A stretch of 48,815 nt of DNA from Verrucomicrobia bacterium 12-59-8 (lineage in GTDB: Bacteria; Verrucomicrobiota; Verrucomicrobiae; Verrucomicrobiales; Verrucomicrobiaceae), in NCBI GenBank assembly GCA_002279765.1, contig NCCR01000006.1, positions 1 through 48,815 of the forward strand, written 5' to 3'. This document shows positions 33,892 through 42,922 of this stretch, in pieces. The notes below the pieces were generated by a model. That model was not told the DNA's origin. It worked only from the letters and a program-made list of their open reading frames with translations, and did not search any database. Both the position numbers and the translations under genes were made by a program. Every line of letters begins with the position of its first letter. Within the stretch, counting starts at the first letter, position 1.

Positions 33892-35004
33892 ATGACCCTC
33901 GTTCTTACCGTGGTGCTGGTGGCGTTGATCTTTGAATACATCAACGGCTTTCACGACACCGCCAATTCCATCGCGACCGTGGTGTCCACGAAGGTGCTGA
34001 CGCCGCGCATGGCGATCATCCTGGCCGCCGTGACGAATCTGGTGGGGGCGATGTTTGGCACGGCGGTGGCGAAGACGATCTCTTCGGGTCTGGTGGATTC
34101 GGCGTTTGTCACCACGCAGACCATCATTTGTGCGTTGCTGGGCGGCATCATCTGGAATCTGATCACCTGGTGGTTTGGTCTGCCATCAAGCTCGAGCCAT
34201 GCGCTGGTCGGCGGGCTTACCGGGGCCACTCTGGCCACGGCCAGTGGCAACTGGTCGGTGCTCATCTGGTCCAAGGCGCCCGAAGCCGGGAAGGCGTGGT
34301 ACGAAGGCGGTGGCCTGCTCTACAAAGTCGTCGTGCCGATGATCAGTTCACCGATTGCCGGGTTGTTGCTCGGGTTCTTGGTGATGTCGTTTCTATATCT
34401 GCTGATCTCGACCTTGAACCACCTTTTCGGCATTTTAAAACCGCACATGGTCAGCGGTGTGTTCGGCAAACTGCAGATCCTCAGCGCGGGCTTCATGGGT
34501 TTCAGCCATGGTTCGAATGATGCGCAGAAAACGATGGGCATCATCGCACTGGCCTTGCTAGCCGGGACGAAGTCTGGCGATCTGGCCCAGATTCCAGACT
34601 GGCTCAGCTTCCTACGCATCGAGTCGCTGGGGGCGAAGAGTGATCAGATCCCCATCTGGATCAAGGTGGCCTGTGCTCTGACCATGGCCGCCGGTACGGC
34701 CGCCGGGGGCTGGCGCATCATCAAGACACTGGGGCACAAGCTGGTGAAACTGCAGCCCGTGCATGGTTTCGCGGCGGAGACGACCGCTGCCACCGTGCTG
34801 CTCACTGCGGCGCATTTCGGCATGCCGGTTTCCACCACGCACGCCATCACCACCAGCATCATGGGGGTAGGCACCGCCAAGCGGTTCAACGCCATCAAGT
34901 GGGGAGTCGTGCAGCGAATCATCTGGGCCTGGGTGCTCACCATTCCAGTCACTGCGCTGCTGGGGTACTTCCTTTTCAAGCTGTTCGGCACGCCGGTGGC
35001 GTGA
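33892..35004 (+). CDS. pit: PiT-family inorganic phosphate transporter
   Basis: The protein has 370 residues with about ten to eleven membrane helices. The PiT signatures are canonical: EYINGFHDTANSIATVV in the first half, FSHGSNDAQKTMG in the second, and the matching LPSSSSHALVGG and MPVSTTHAITT loops. It imports phosphate by H+ or Na+ symport as a low-affinity system, with the DUF47 protein upstream as the probable regulator. The last 29 bases overlap the end of the convergent bioA gene. Compare the variant PiT-like gene at 22750. Confidence 0.93.
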   Translation: MTLVLTVVLVALIFEYINGFHDTANSIATVVSTKVLTPRMAIILAAVTNLVGAMFGTAVAKTISSGLVDSAFVTTQTIICALLGGIIWNLITWWFGLPSSSSHALVGGLTGATLATASGNWSVLIWSKAPEAGKAWYEGGGLLYKVVVPMISSPIAGLLLGFLVMSFLYLLISTLNHLFGILKPHMVSGVFGKLQILSAGFMGFSHGSNDAQKTMGIIALALLAGTKSGDLAQIPDWLSFLRIESLGAKSDQIPIWIKVACALTMAAGTAAGGWRIIKTLGHKLVKLQPVHGFAAETTAATVLLTAAHFGMPVSTTHAITTSIMGVGTAKRFNAIKWGVVQRIIWAWVLTIPVTALLGYFLFKLFGTPVA

Positions 35005-36265
35005 CCTCTGCCAAGGCGGCCCTGAGCGCGGCCACCATGCGTTCGATTTCGGTCAGCGTGACGCAGAGTGGGGGCATCAGCACGATGGTGTTGCCGACAG
35101 GTCGAGTGAGCAGGCCGTGTTTGCGGGCGGCGAGGCAGACTTTTGCACCTAGGCTCAAATCGGGCGAATCAATGGTCATTGCCGCGATCATGCCGCACTG
35201 GCGGTAGCCGGGCAGATCCGCCATCAGTGCGCCCAAGCGGGCGATTTTGGCCGGCAACTGCTCCAGCACGCGTTCGTCATGGAACACCTGGAGACTGGCC
35301 AGCGCCGCAGCGCAGCCCAACTGGCTGCCAGCGTAGCTGTGACCATAGAAAAAGGTGCGGCCTTCGTGCGGTTCCCCGAGGAAGCCGTCAAACACACGCT
35401 CCGTCGTCAAGGTGACCGCCAGGGGCAGGTAGCCGCCGGTGAGGCCCTTGGCGAGGCAGAGGAAATCTGGCACGACGCCTTCGTGCTCACAGGCAAACAT
35501 CTTCCCAGTGCGGCCAAAGCCGGTCATCACCTCGTCGAGGATCAAAAACACGTCCTGTTCTGCGCACCAGGCATCCAGCGCTTTCAGCATACCCTGCGGC
35601 CAGAGGCGCATGCCTGCGGCACCTTGGATGAGCGGTTCGATGACCACGGCGGCAATGCGGTTGCGTTCGTCAATGGTGAAGGCGTCAAGCGCGTCAAGGC
35701 TCGGGACCGTGATCACGCGATAGCCGAAATCATTCCCGCTGCCTTTGAATAGAGGGATGCCACCCAGGCTCGCCGCGCCGAGCGTGTCGCCATGGTAGGC
35801 GCGGTCAAAGGCGATCAGTGTGTCGCGCTCCGGCCTGCCGTTCTGCTTCCAGTACTGCAAGGCCATGCGCACGGCAGACTCGATGGCGGTGGAGCCGTTG
35901 TCGGTGAAAAATGCGCGGGTGATTTTGCCGCCGGGCAGCAGATGGACGAGTTCCTGCGCCAGCCGGATGGCCGGCTCATGGGTGAAGCCCAGGAAGGAGG
36001 TGTGAGCCACTTTGCCGAGTTGCTCAATGATGGCCGCATTGATGACCGGATGCGTGTGGCCGTGGGCGTTTGTCCAGATGGAGGCGTTGCCGTCGAGATA
36101 CTCATTGCCGAACTGATCGCGCAAGGTGCAGCCATGCCCACTCACCAGCATCAGCGGGGTGTGTTCCGGAGCACACCACTGCCGCATGGGTGTGAAGGGG
36201 TGCCAGAGGTGCTGCTGGTCGAGTGTGGTCAAGTCTGGGAGAGGTGGCATGAGGCTAGAGTTCAT
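34976..36265 (-). CDS. bioA: Adenosylmethionine-8-amino-7-oxononanoate aminotransferase
   Basis: The protein has 429 residues, the usual length for BioA. It is a fold-type I PLP enzyme: [20 protein letters not shown], the glycine-rich [47 protein letters not shown] and the PLP lysine in [14 protein letters not shown] (Lys273). It converts KAPA to DAPA with S-adenosylmethionine as amino donor in biotin synthesis. No other bio gene is in the window. It overlaps the pit gene by 29 bases tail to tail. Confidence 0.93.
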   Translation of the reverse strand: MNSSLMPPLPDLTTLDQQHLWHPFTPMRQWCAPEHTPLMLVSGHGCTLRDQFGNEYLDGNASIWTNAHGHTHPVINAAIIEQLGKVAHTSFLGFTHEPAIRLAQELVHLLPGGKITRAFFTDNGSTAIESAVRMALQYWKQNGRPERDTLIAFDRAYHGDTLGAASLGGIPLFKGSGNDFGYRVITVPSLDALDAFTIDERNRIAAVVIEPLIQGAAGMRLWPQGMLKALDAWCAEQDVFLILDEVMTGFGRTGKMFACEHEGVVPDFLCLAKGLTGGYLPLAVTLTTERVFDGFLGEPHEGRTFFYGHSYAGSQLGCAAALASLQVFHDERVLEQLPAKIARLGALMADLPGYRQCGMIAAMTIDSPDLSLGAKVCLAARKHGLLTRPVGNTIVLMPPLCVTLTEIERMVAALRAALAEVTPPACRTA

Positions 36266-36286
36266 TTACATCACAATCCTTTCTTC

Positions 36287-36445
36287 ATGAACTGGCGGCG
36301 GTATTTTTTTGGTGCATTTAATGTCCGCCATATATCCTTCAAAGGCAGTGCCGATTTTTGCACAAGGCAGCTAGATGTGATGCAGTACGCACATGAACTT
36401 GGAGTGCTGCACCGGAATCTGGAACCTGCGAACATCCTATTATAG
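36287..36445 (+). pseudogene. Fragment of a Ser/Thr protein kinase (catalytic loop)
   Basis: The frame gives 52 residues and ends in LDVMQYAHELGVLH then RNLEPANILL and a stop. The matching segment of bacterial Hanks-type kinases reads YAH-x-G-V-x-HRDLKPANILL, so the catalytic Asp of HRD is Asn here and Lys of DLKP is Glu. Everything after NILL, including the DFG motif, is missing. The 30 residues before are only weakly kinase-like. It is best read as a decayed remnant, not a functional protein. Confidence 0.65.
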
Positions 36446-36519
36446 CAGTTGGCAAAACACATTTCCGTATAGCAGGCAGTCTCTGCGGAGAAAGTCATGG
36501 GCTCCGACGGCGGCTGGCT

Positions 36520-36594
36520 GGGGACAGCGAGCCCTACCCGCGCTGGGCTGGCGCGTGCCGGACGCGAGGTAGGGAGGCTTGTCCTCAAGCCTCC
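36520..36594. repeat. REP/REPIN-like inverted pair
   Basis: GGGGACAGCGAGCCCTACC (36520-36538) and, inverted, GGTAGGGAGGCTTGTCCTC (36568-36586) are related: the reverse complement of the second reads GAGGACAAGCCTCCCTACC. The second overlaps a perfect 9-bp-stem hairpin (GGAGGCTTG-TCCT-CAAGCCTCC, 36573-36594). Two inverted copies around a short spacer are the layout of REPIN-type dispersed elements. Genome-wide copy number is not known from one window. Confidence 0.5.
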
Positions 36595-36752
36595 GCCGAG
36601 TGTCGCCACGCATGCTTTTCGGAAATCCGTTTTGGAAAACGCTATAGATACGGCGTTTTGCTGACACGCAGTCATACGAGTACGTGGACACTCCGCATTG
36701 CATTCCTCAAGTGCAGGCGGCGGGGAATGACTCAAGCAGTTTGAAACCAATG

Positions 36753-36795
36753 CAGGCGCGATCTTTTCATGGGGATCGCGCCTGTTCTATTTTTT
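36753..36795 (+). terminator. Strong hairpin with T-run
   Basis: CAGGCGCGATC and GATCGCGCCTG form a perfect 11-bp stem around a ten-base loop. On the plus strand it is followed by TTCTATTTTTT, so it terminates plus-strand transcripts. It also starts two bases after the stop of the minus-strand symporter gene and can act there as a 3' hairpin, but without a T-run. Confidence 0.7.
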
Positions 36796-38310
36796 CGACC
36801 AGGCATTCACGATCCATGATCCCGTTACGCCGATGAGGATGTTCAAAATCAGGCCGTAGATGCCGGGGTGGAAGCCGGAGTTCTTCAGCATCGTCAAGAA
36901 ACCTTCCCCCTTGGCAGGCACCCAGAAAAACAGCAGTGCAAACACCAGCCCGGCGAGCATGCCTGCAAACACCGGCCCGGCGCGCATGCCCTGCCAGTGA
37001 ATGGCGATCATGAAGGCGGGCGCAAGCTGCAGCAGCATGTCGAACTTCATTTCCAGCAGTTCCACCAGGGTCAGTTTCGTGCCTGAATTGTTCAGCCACA
37101 CCGCCAGTGCCGCGAGCACGACGACGAACAGCGTTGAAATCCATTTGCCGAGGCCGGTGAGCGCTGCCTGGCTGGCATGGGGCCGCAGAAAGCCCATGTA
37201 CAAGTCCTTCGTCACCATGCTGGACATCGAGAGCAGGGTGGAATCCGCCGTGGACATGATCGCGCCAAGGATTGCGGCAAAGATGAGCACCACCAGCGCG
37301 TAGCCGAAGGTGCTCTGCTCCTGGATGTGGCGCAGCATCACTCCCAGCACGGCATCCGTGCTGGCACCGCGCAGCTCCCCTGCCAGATGCGCCGCCGCCG
37401 TCACCCCTACCAGCACGGCGACCAGCGCCGTACACAGCGGCATGAAGGCCATCGCCGCCAGGCTGTGGCGCAGTGTTCGGGCCGAGCGTGCGGCGTAGAT
37501 GCGCTGGATCGCCTGCGGGTACAGCGCCGCACCCACTCCGAGCAGCAAGATGTAGCTGATCCAACTGCGTACCTCGGGTGCTTTGGGGGGCAGTACTTTT
37601 TCCGGAGCGATCTGCAGCAGCGTGCGCGTCGTCTGCTCCATGCTGCCATACTCTTTGAAGACCAGCACCAGCAGCACGGCAAAGCCCAGCGCCAGGACGC
37701 CGCCCTGAATCATGTCCGTCCAGGCCACCGCCCGGAAGCCGCCCATGTTCTCATACACCAGCATGATGCCCGCCAGCACCACCACTCCCCACAGGAATGC
37801 CGTCTCAGGATCGAGTGTCGTCAAGCCCTCCACCGCACGTCCCATCGCAGTAAGCTGTGCCAGGTAAAAATTCATCAGGGAAGCCACCATGATCAAGGTC
37901 GCCAGCAGGTTCAGTCCGCGATGATTGAAACGGTGCGCCAGGTAATCTGTGGGTGTGATGAACGCATGCTGCTTCGCCAGTTTGAACAGCTTCGGGGCAA
38001 ACAGCAGGTAGGTCACCACGATCGCCGTCATGAAATGGACGCAGGTCAGCCACGCAAATCCGATCCTGTAGGCCTTGCCTGAGAAGCCCAGGATGGTGTT
38101 GCCGCTGTACTGCGTGGCAAACAGCGTCAGCAGCAGCACCATGAAGCCCACGCCCGAGCCGCCGATGAAATGGTCCCGAAGCGAGTTCTCCTCCTTCGCC
38201 CGCATTCCCAGCCAGCCGATCCAGATCATGGACAGTAGGTACACACCGATGAACGCCAGCGCCCCTGCGCCAAACGGAATGACATTCGTCTCCGCCGAAG
38301 CAGCGATCAT
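36787..38310 (-). CDS. Sodium:solute symporter family transporter
   Basis: The protein has 507 residues and about thirteen membrane helices in the SSS (LeuT-fold) pattern. Recognisable are FIGGSGVGFMVLLLTLFATQYSG in helix 2, FSGKAYRIGFAWL, YENMGGFRAVAWTDMIQGG and the Na+-site region IFAAILGAIMSTADSTLLSMSS. The subgroup (PanF/ActP-like) includes pantothenate, acetate and other carboxylate transporters; the substrate is not assignable. It overlaps the small membrane protein upstream by four bases (ATGA). Confidence 0.88.
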   Translation of the reverse strand: MIAASAETNVIPFGAGALAFIGVYLLSMIWIGWLGMRAKEENSLRDHFIGGSGVGFMVLLLTLFATQYSGNTILGFSGKAYRIGFAWLTCVHFMTAIVVTYLLFAPKLFKLAKQHAFITPTDYLAHRFNHRGLNLLATLIMVASLMNFYLAQLTAMGRAVEGLTTLDPETAFLWGVVVLAGIMLVYENMGGFRAVAWTDMIQGGVLALGFAVLLVLVFKEYGSMEQTTRTLLQIAPEKVLPPKAPEVRSWISYILLLGVGAALYPQAIQRIYAARSARTLRHSLAAMAFMPLCTALVAVLVGVTAAAHLAGELRGASTDAVLGVMLRHIQEQSTFGYALVVLIFAAILGAIMSTADSTLLSMSSMVTKDLYMGFLRPHASQAALTGLGKWISTLFVVVLAALAVWLNNSGTKLTLVELLEMKFDMLLQLAPAFMIAIHWQGMRAGPVFAGMLAGLVFALLFFWVPAKGEGFLTMLKNSGFHPGIYGLILNILIGVTGSWIVNAWSKK

Positions 38311-38531
38311 GCCTCGTCCTCCTCATCATCTTGCGGCCACCGGCAGACAAACAGCCAGGCGGTGAAGCCTGAGACCGCCAGCGAACCCAGGACCGACACC
38401 ACCACCCACAGTGGAAATCCAAGCAGCATCCGCCGGTCATCCACCGGCCAGTACCACGGAACCGAAACCCCGGCCAGCACCGCATACACGGCCCAGATCC
38501 ACCAGGAGAGATAATTGTGCGGGCGGCTCAT
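38307..38531 (-). CDS. Small membrane protein, symporter partner
   Basis: The protein has 74 residues with two membrane helices (about 10-27 and 38-62) and an acidic tail (DDEEDEA). Small two-helix proteins of the YhdT/DUF997 or DUF3311 kind are regularly encoded directly before SSS transporters such as PanF and are thought to be accessory subunits. The four-base overlap with the symporter supports this. I cannot assign it to one of those families with certainty. Confidence 0.7.
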   Translation of the reverse strand: MSRPHNYLSWWIWAVYAVLAGVSVPWYWPVDDRRMLLGFPLWVVVSVLGSLAVSGFTAWLFVCRWPQDDEEDEA

Positions 38532-38610
38532 CAGTGGGGCGATTCATGACGGCGGCGGGATGGTTTGTCGAGCGGGAAGACGGAATGCAGGCAGTGCGCC
38601 AGCCCTGATC

Positions 38611-41600
38611 TTACTTCTTCAACAGCTTCTTCACCGCCTCCGCGACCTGCTTGGCACCGTCGGGCTCATAACCCGTCTTCACATACGCTACTTTACCATC
38701 GGGGCCGATGACGACGGTGTGGGGAATGCCTTCGACACCCAAGTTCTGGCCGACGCGCTGGCTGGCATCCAGGGCGACTTCGAACTTCCAGCCGCGCGTT
38801 TCGAGGAAGGTTTTCACGGTCTCTTTGTCTTCGGCCTGATTGATACCGATGAAGCGGACCTGCTGCGGATCGAAGGCGGACATTTCATCGAGCATCTGCG
38901 GCAGGGACTTGATGCAGGGGCCGCACCAGGTGGCCCAGAAGTCGAGGACGATGACTTTGCCTTTCTCTTTGGCGAGATCAAAGTCGCCGCCGGCGAGCAG
39001 CGGCAGCTTGAAGGTCTTCGCGTCCTGATTGAGCAGCGGCGAACTTTGCCCGCCGGATTCTGGCAGGACGGGCTCGGGGGCGAATTTCAATTTCCACTCG
39101 CGCAGGGCCAGCATGGCGGCGTTGTCCGGCGGCGTGGTACTGCGGATCATGTAAATCTGCGCCAGCGGTACACGGCAGTTGCCGAGGAGCGTGCTGGTGC
39201 CGAACACCGCATCTTCGGCGAAACGATCCACTTTCAATCCCAGGCGTCCGCCGTTGTTTAGCAGCAGCCAGTGCGTGATGACAGGCGGCACACCTTCCTT
39301 GTCGCGGGCCTCAAAGGCGGCGCTGATCGCGTCTGCCGGTTTGATCAGCCAAACGGCGGCCTTCACGCGGTTGCGTGGCACCTGGATCGTCTCCAAACCG
39401 GAGCGGATGGCAAAATGCTCCGCCGTAGCTGCTTCGATCACGCCGCGCAGCAAATCACCATTCGCGGCGAGCAGCGCATGCTGCGGCGGATCCTCTTTGC
39501 GGAAGCGTGGTACGGTGAGCGCATGCTCCTTGGCCCGCGCATCGACAAGCGGCACGGCCACGCGGCCGGGGGCGATGCGGGCGCTGAAGGCGGCGATCTT
39601 CACTTCACGTTCGCCATTTCCCCACAGGCTGAACGGCTCGATGATGATGCCGCTGCCAGAGCGCATTTTGGGATTGAGCACGATTTTGCGCGCGGAAACG
39701 CCGTTGAAGAAGACTTCGACGGTGTTCTCCGTGATGGCGATGCGGATGGGCATGGCTCCGGTCGATTGTTGGCGAAACTGACGGTCCATCTGGGCGCCGT
39801 TGGTTTCGAGGCCGAAGCACACCTCGCTGCCCATGTGGCCGAAGAGCAGGTTAGTGCTCGGCTCGGCGGGATTGATGCCGTCGCAGTACAAACGCACGCG
39901 CAGCGCGGAGAAGCCGTTGTTGAGCAGGTTGAAATTGATTTCATTGACCTGCATGAAAGTAGGATGGCCCCATGAACCGCCGGCATTGAGGCCGAGGTCC
40001 GCCTTGCCGGTGCGCTGCACCTGCTCGGCACCGCCACGCACCTGCTGCCAGCCGGGATCTTCGAAACCGTCGAGATTCAAAGAGGCGCCGCCGAACTGGA
40101 TCGCCTGGAGCTGCTCGGCGGGCAGATGTTTCACTGAAGCCACGTCGGATTCCAGATCCACCTGCTTGGCGTCTATGGCGCGTAGCCTGCCGGGGACCAC
40201 ATCGCCCTCCTGAAGATAAAACAAGGCCTCGCTGCGCAGGCCCGCCGGCTGCTCTGGTACCGCGCGGGTGATTTCCATCTCTCCAGCACTGGTCATCGCG
40301 ACCGGCTTGAGCGCACCGACCGGCTTCCAGCGCGGCTGCGCGTCGCCGCTGGCATCCAGCGTGCCGTGAAGCACGTTCTTGTTGATGGTGAGCGCGTCGA
40401 GCTTCGTCAGATCAATCTCCTGCGAATCGGTCTCGAAGCCAATGAACTGCAGGTGGTGCAGCTGGTCGATTTTGAAATTCACCGGTGCGGCAGAAAAGGT
40501 GGTTTTGAATGTGGCCACTTCATTGCGCACCTGCAGCAGCGTGCCGTTCACCCATTCACCATCCGTGAACCACATCTCCGTGAGCGGCGACGCAGCCTGG
40601 AAAAAGGGTGAGGGGTCTTTCACCATCTCCACCGCCAGCACTTTGTCCCAGGGCAGCTGGGTTTCCCTGCCATTGAGCTCCCGCACCGTCAGAGCAGTGG
40701 CATCGGCGCGCACGGCCTGCGCCTTGAGATAGTGGCCGTCGGTCAGTTCGATGCGTGGCCGCACATCGGTGATGTCCTTGGGCAGTGTGCCATCCCATTC
40801 ACGAATGCGCAGCGCCTCCAGAGTGAGGTCGGGCCCCTTGTTTAACAAGGTGAGTCCGGTGGGGTTGACGTCTGAAGCTCCGCTGGCACTGCCCTGCTGT
40901 GCCTGCACCACGGCTTCGGCCCGCATCTGGACCGCACCTTGCACCACGCCCACCAGCGCGCCAAAAAGACCACCACCGGCTCTCGCGGCCACCTTTTTTT
41001 CTCCGGCCTTCACTTCAGGCACCGTCTCCGCTGTGTCCACGGGCGGTTTGCTCGTTTCCGCCAGCTTGCGGCCGTCGGCACCATAGATCGCACACCGGCC
41101 GGTTTCACGATTCCAAAACAACGTCAGCGTGATGCGCCGCGCATCGTCGCTGAGTTTTTGCACGCTTTCAAATACGCGGCCTTGCAGCACGACATCATCC
41201 ACCCAGGTCTCCACGATCATGCGCTCCTGATCTGGAGCCTTGAGTTCGATTTTAAACTCTGGACGTACGGACGAGTTCAGGGTGAACTGCATTTCCACCA
41301 GTTTCGGAGCCTGGACGGGAAGGCTCACACGGTGGTTCCAGCCCACCTGCTGCAAAGCGGCCCCAGGCACCATGCGCCAAAGATTCTCTTTGATTTTCTG
41401 AGCGGCGCGCTCCGAGCCGGATTCGATCCAGCCATTGGTGCCTGTTAGCGCGGGGAAGGGCGTGCCTTCAGCCTTCAGGCGCTGCATGCTCATGACCGCA
41501 TCGCGCAGCACCTGGATGCTGCCAAAGCGCGCGGACTTCACACTCAGTGTCTTTGCATCCAGTCCGGTGATCGAGCCAAACAGGCGGCTGCCGTCCGCGA

Positions 41601-41838
41601 GGCGGATGCTGAAAGGTTCGTCCGTTTTGACCGAGGTCTTGAACCGGTTCACGCGTTTCAGTACGTCCATGCGCACCTTGAAATCCTCGCTGAACATGGG
41701 CGTGCGCCAGATCACATGGCCGGCTTCGGCACCCACGAAATGACCGCCGACCCACTCGCCATTCTGCCAATGCAGCTCGGAGGCGTGGCCAGCGATGCCC
41801 GCTAGCACCAGCGCAGTGATGAGGTGTTTAGCGTTCAT
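38611..41838 (-). CDS. Large exported protein with Sm-like repeats and C-terminal TlpA-type thioredoxin
   Basis: The protein has 1075 residues with a signal peptide (1-19). At least seven units of about 45 residues share the pattern x-L-x-x-G-x-x-x-x-G followed by two or three strands and an I/V-P-x-x-x-V/L end: about 22-67, 78-120, 362-406, 421-466, 538-583, 787-831 and 857-900. They look like Sm-type small barrels. Jelly-roll-like segments sit between them (about 150-260 and 615-775). The C-terminus (940-1075) is a TlpA/ResA-type thioredoxin with CGPC at 972-975 and the cis-Pro GIPHTVV. It should reduce or exchange disulfides in the periplasm or on the surface. It is the last gene of the DUF4175-like operon, overlapping the preceding gene by 11 bases. 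Confidence 0.8.
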   Translation of the reverse strand: MNAKHLITALVLAGIAGHASELHWQNGEWVGGHFVGAEAGHVIWRTPMFSEDFKVRMDVLKRVNRFKTSVKTDEPFSIRLADGSRLFGSITGLDAKTLSVKSARFGSIQVLRDAVMSMQRLKAEGTPFPALTGTNGWIESGSERAAQKIKENLWRMVPGAALQQVGWNHRVSLPVQAPKLVEMQFTLNSSVRPEFKIELKAPDQERMIVETWVDDVVLQGRVFESVQKLSDDARRITLTLFWNRETGRCAIYGADGRKLAETSKPPVDTAETVPEVKAGEKKVAARAGGGLFGALVGVVQGAVQMRAEAVVQAQQGSASGASDVNPTGLTLLNKGPDLTLEALRIREWDGTLPKDITDVRPRIELTDGHYLKAQAVRADATALTVRELNGRETQLPWDKVLAVEMVKDPSPFFQAASPLTEMWFTDGEWVNGTLLQVRNEVATFKTTFSAAPVNFKIDQLHHLQFIGFETDSQEIDLTKLDALTINKNVLHGTLDASGDAQPRWKPVGALKPVAMTSAGEMEITRAVPEQPAGLRSEALFYLQEGDVVPGRLRAIDAKQVDLESDVASVKHLPAEQLQAIQFGGASLNLDGFEDPGWQQVRGGAEQVQRTGKADLGLNAGGSWGHPTFMQVNEINFNLLNNGFSALRVRLYCDGINPAEPSTNLLFGHMGSEVCFGLETNGAQMDRQFRQQSTGAMPIRIAITENTVEVFFNGVSARKIVLNPKMRSGSGIIIEPFSLWGNGEREVKIAAFSARIAPGRVAVPLVDARAKEHALTVPRFRKEDPPQHALLAANGDLLRGVIEAATAEHFAIRSGLETIQVPRNRVKAAVWLIKPADAISAAFEARDKEGVPPVITHWLLLNNGGRLGLKVDRFAEDAVFGTSTLLGNCRVPLAQIYMIRSTTPPDNAAMLALREWKLKFAPEPVLPESGGQSSPLLNQDAKTFKLPLLAGGDFDLAKEKGKVIVLDFWATWCGPCIKSLPQMLDEMSAFDPQQVRFIGINQAEDKETVKTFLETRGWKFEVALDASQRVGQNLGVEGIPHTVVIGPDGKVAYVKTGYEPDGAKQVAEAVKKLLKK

Positions 41839-42922
41839 AGATTGGCAGGAAACGGTAGTTCAGGGCCAGGGCCAGCAGCGACATGCCGGTTTCATACGCG
41901 CCGTTGCCAAAGCTGCCGTCTGGAGCCTGGCTTTCGGCCAGCACGCGTGCGGTGGCGGCATTCCACTTTTGCCAGGAGGCATAGTCTCCCTGGAACAATG
42001 CCTGCGCCATGTAGTAGCGGAAGTACTCCTTGTAGCTGCCCTCACTGTGCTCCAGGCGTTCGGTAATGTGCTTGAGCGTGGCCTTGAACTCCTCGCTGTC
42101 TTTGTTCTTCGAAACAGCGGCCACCAGCGTGGCGATGGCGCTGCGGTTCATCGACTCGCCGAAACCGCCGAAACCACCGGAATAAACCACGCTGCCATCC
42201 TTGCCGGTGCTGCGCTTCATGTACTCCAGCGCGGTGTTGATGACTTCATCGGAGACTTCCATGCCGGCATTGCGTGCGGCGAGCAGCCCCATCAAAACGG
42301 CACCGGTCACCGAAGTGTCCGCGTCCGTCGAGCTCGGCATGTACCTCCAGCCGCCCCAGCGGTTCGCCTTCTGCGCTGTGCCCGCACAGCGGATCGCGAG
42401 ATCAAGCGCCTGCCCGATGGTACGCAGCGGCTTGCCGCCCTCCCAGAGCAGCGATTCATCCACCGCGCCGTAGGCTTCGGAGAGTGAAAGCATGGCAAAG
42501 CCGTGGTGATACATGCTGCTCGGCAGGTAGCCGCTATCTGCATCCTGACTGCGGATGATCGCGCGCAGCGCCCGGCGGATGTTCGGTGCGTAACGACCGA
42601 AGTTCGGATCTTCACCGCTGGCGAGGAAGGCCATGAGACAGATGCCGTCGATGCCGGCACCGTCATTGCCGCCCTGCCAGTTTCCCGCGTCACTCTGCTT
42701 TGAGGCGAGCCACGCCAGCCCGCGCTCGTACACGGTTTCGACTTCCTGCGGGATTGCACCGCCGAAACGCAAAGAAGGGTCTTGGGCGGAGCTGTGCAGG
42801 GTGGAGAGAAGGAATGACGAAACCAGAATGAGGAATGCCGATGATCTCGGCAATGAACGTTGGGCATTGCCGTCGGGTATGGCAGACGGGCAACTCTTCG
42901 TCATGGATGTTTCGTCATTCAT
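41828..42922 (-). CDS. Squalene-cyclase/prenyltransferase-repeat protein, exported
   Basis: The protein has 364 residues from the ATG overlapping the previous stop (ATGA); ATG 42904 is an alternative. A hydrophobic signal lies at about 28-46 (SAFLILVSSFLLSTLHSSAQ). The rest is an alpha/alpha toroid of the terpene-cyclase-repeat kind, with QW-like motifs: YERGLAWLASKQSDAGNWQGG, AIIRSQDADSGYLPSS, GGWRYMPSSTDADTSVTGA and LAESQAPDGSFGNGAYETGMSLLAL. The Asp-rich active-site motif of squalene-hopene cyclases (DXDD) appears only as DADT (about 202-205), so cyclase activity is doubtful. Such proteins accompany DUF4175-like and thioredoxin genes in this phylum; their role is unknown. Confidence 0.75.
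   Translation of the reverse strand: MNDETSMTKSCPSAIPDGNAQRSLPRSSAFLILVSSFLLSTLHSSAQDPSLRFGGAIPQEVETVYERGLAWLASKQSDAGNWQGGNDGAGIDGICLMAFLASGEDPNFGRYAPNIRRALRAIIRSQDADSGYLPSSMYHHGFAMLSLSEAYGAVDESLLWEGGKPLRTIGQALDLAIRCAGTAQKANRWGGWRYMPSSTDADTSVTGAVLMGLLAARNAGMEVSDEVINTALEYMKRSTGKDGSVVYSGGFGGFGESMNRSAIATLVAAVSKNKDSEEFKATLKHITERLEHSEGSYKEYFRYYMAQALFQGDYASWQKWNAATARVLAESQAPDGSFGNGAYETGMSLLALALNYRFLPIYER

Larger units (their letters stand above)
36266..36786. other. Gene-free 520-bp stretch with decayed elements
   Basis: Between bioA and the symporter gene there is no intact gene. It holds a protein-kinase fragment (36287-36445), a REP-like pair of hairpins (36520-36594) and a strong hairpin with a T-run (36753-36795). 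It looks like a site of gene loss and repeat insertion. Confidence 0.6.

Noticed and set aside
36440..36703. An 87-codon minus-strand frame in the gene-free stretch
   Set aside because: It translates the REP-like hairpins and has no protein-like features.
37177..38082. A 301-codon plus-strand frame opposite the symporter
   Set aside because: His/Gln/Arg-rich translation typical of the complement of a membrane protein gene.
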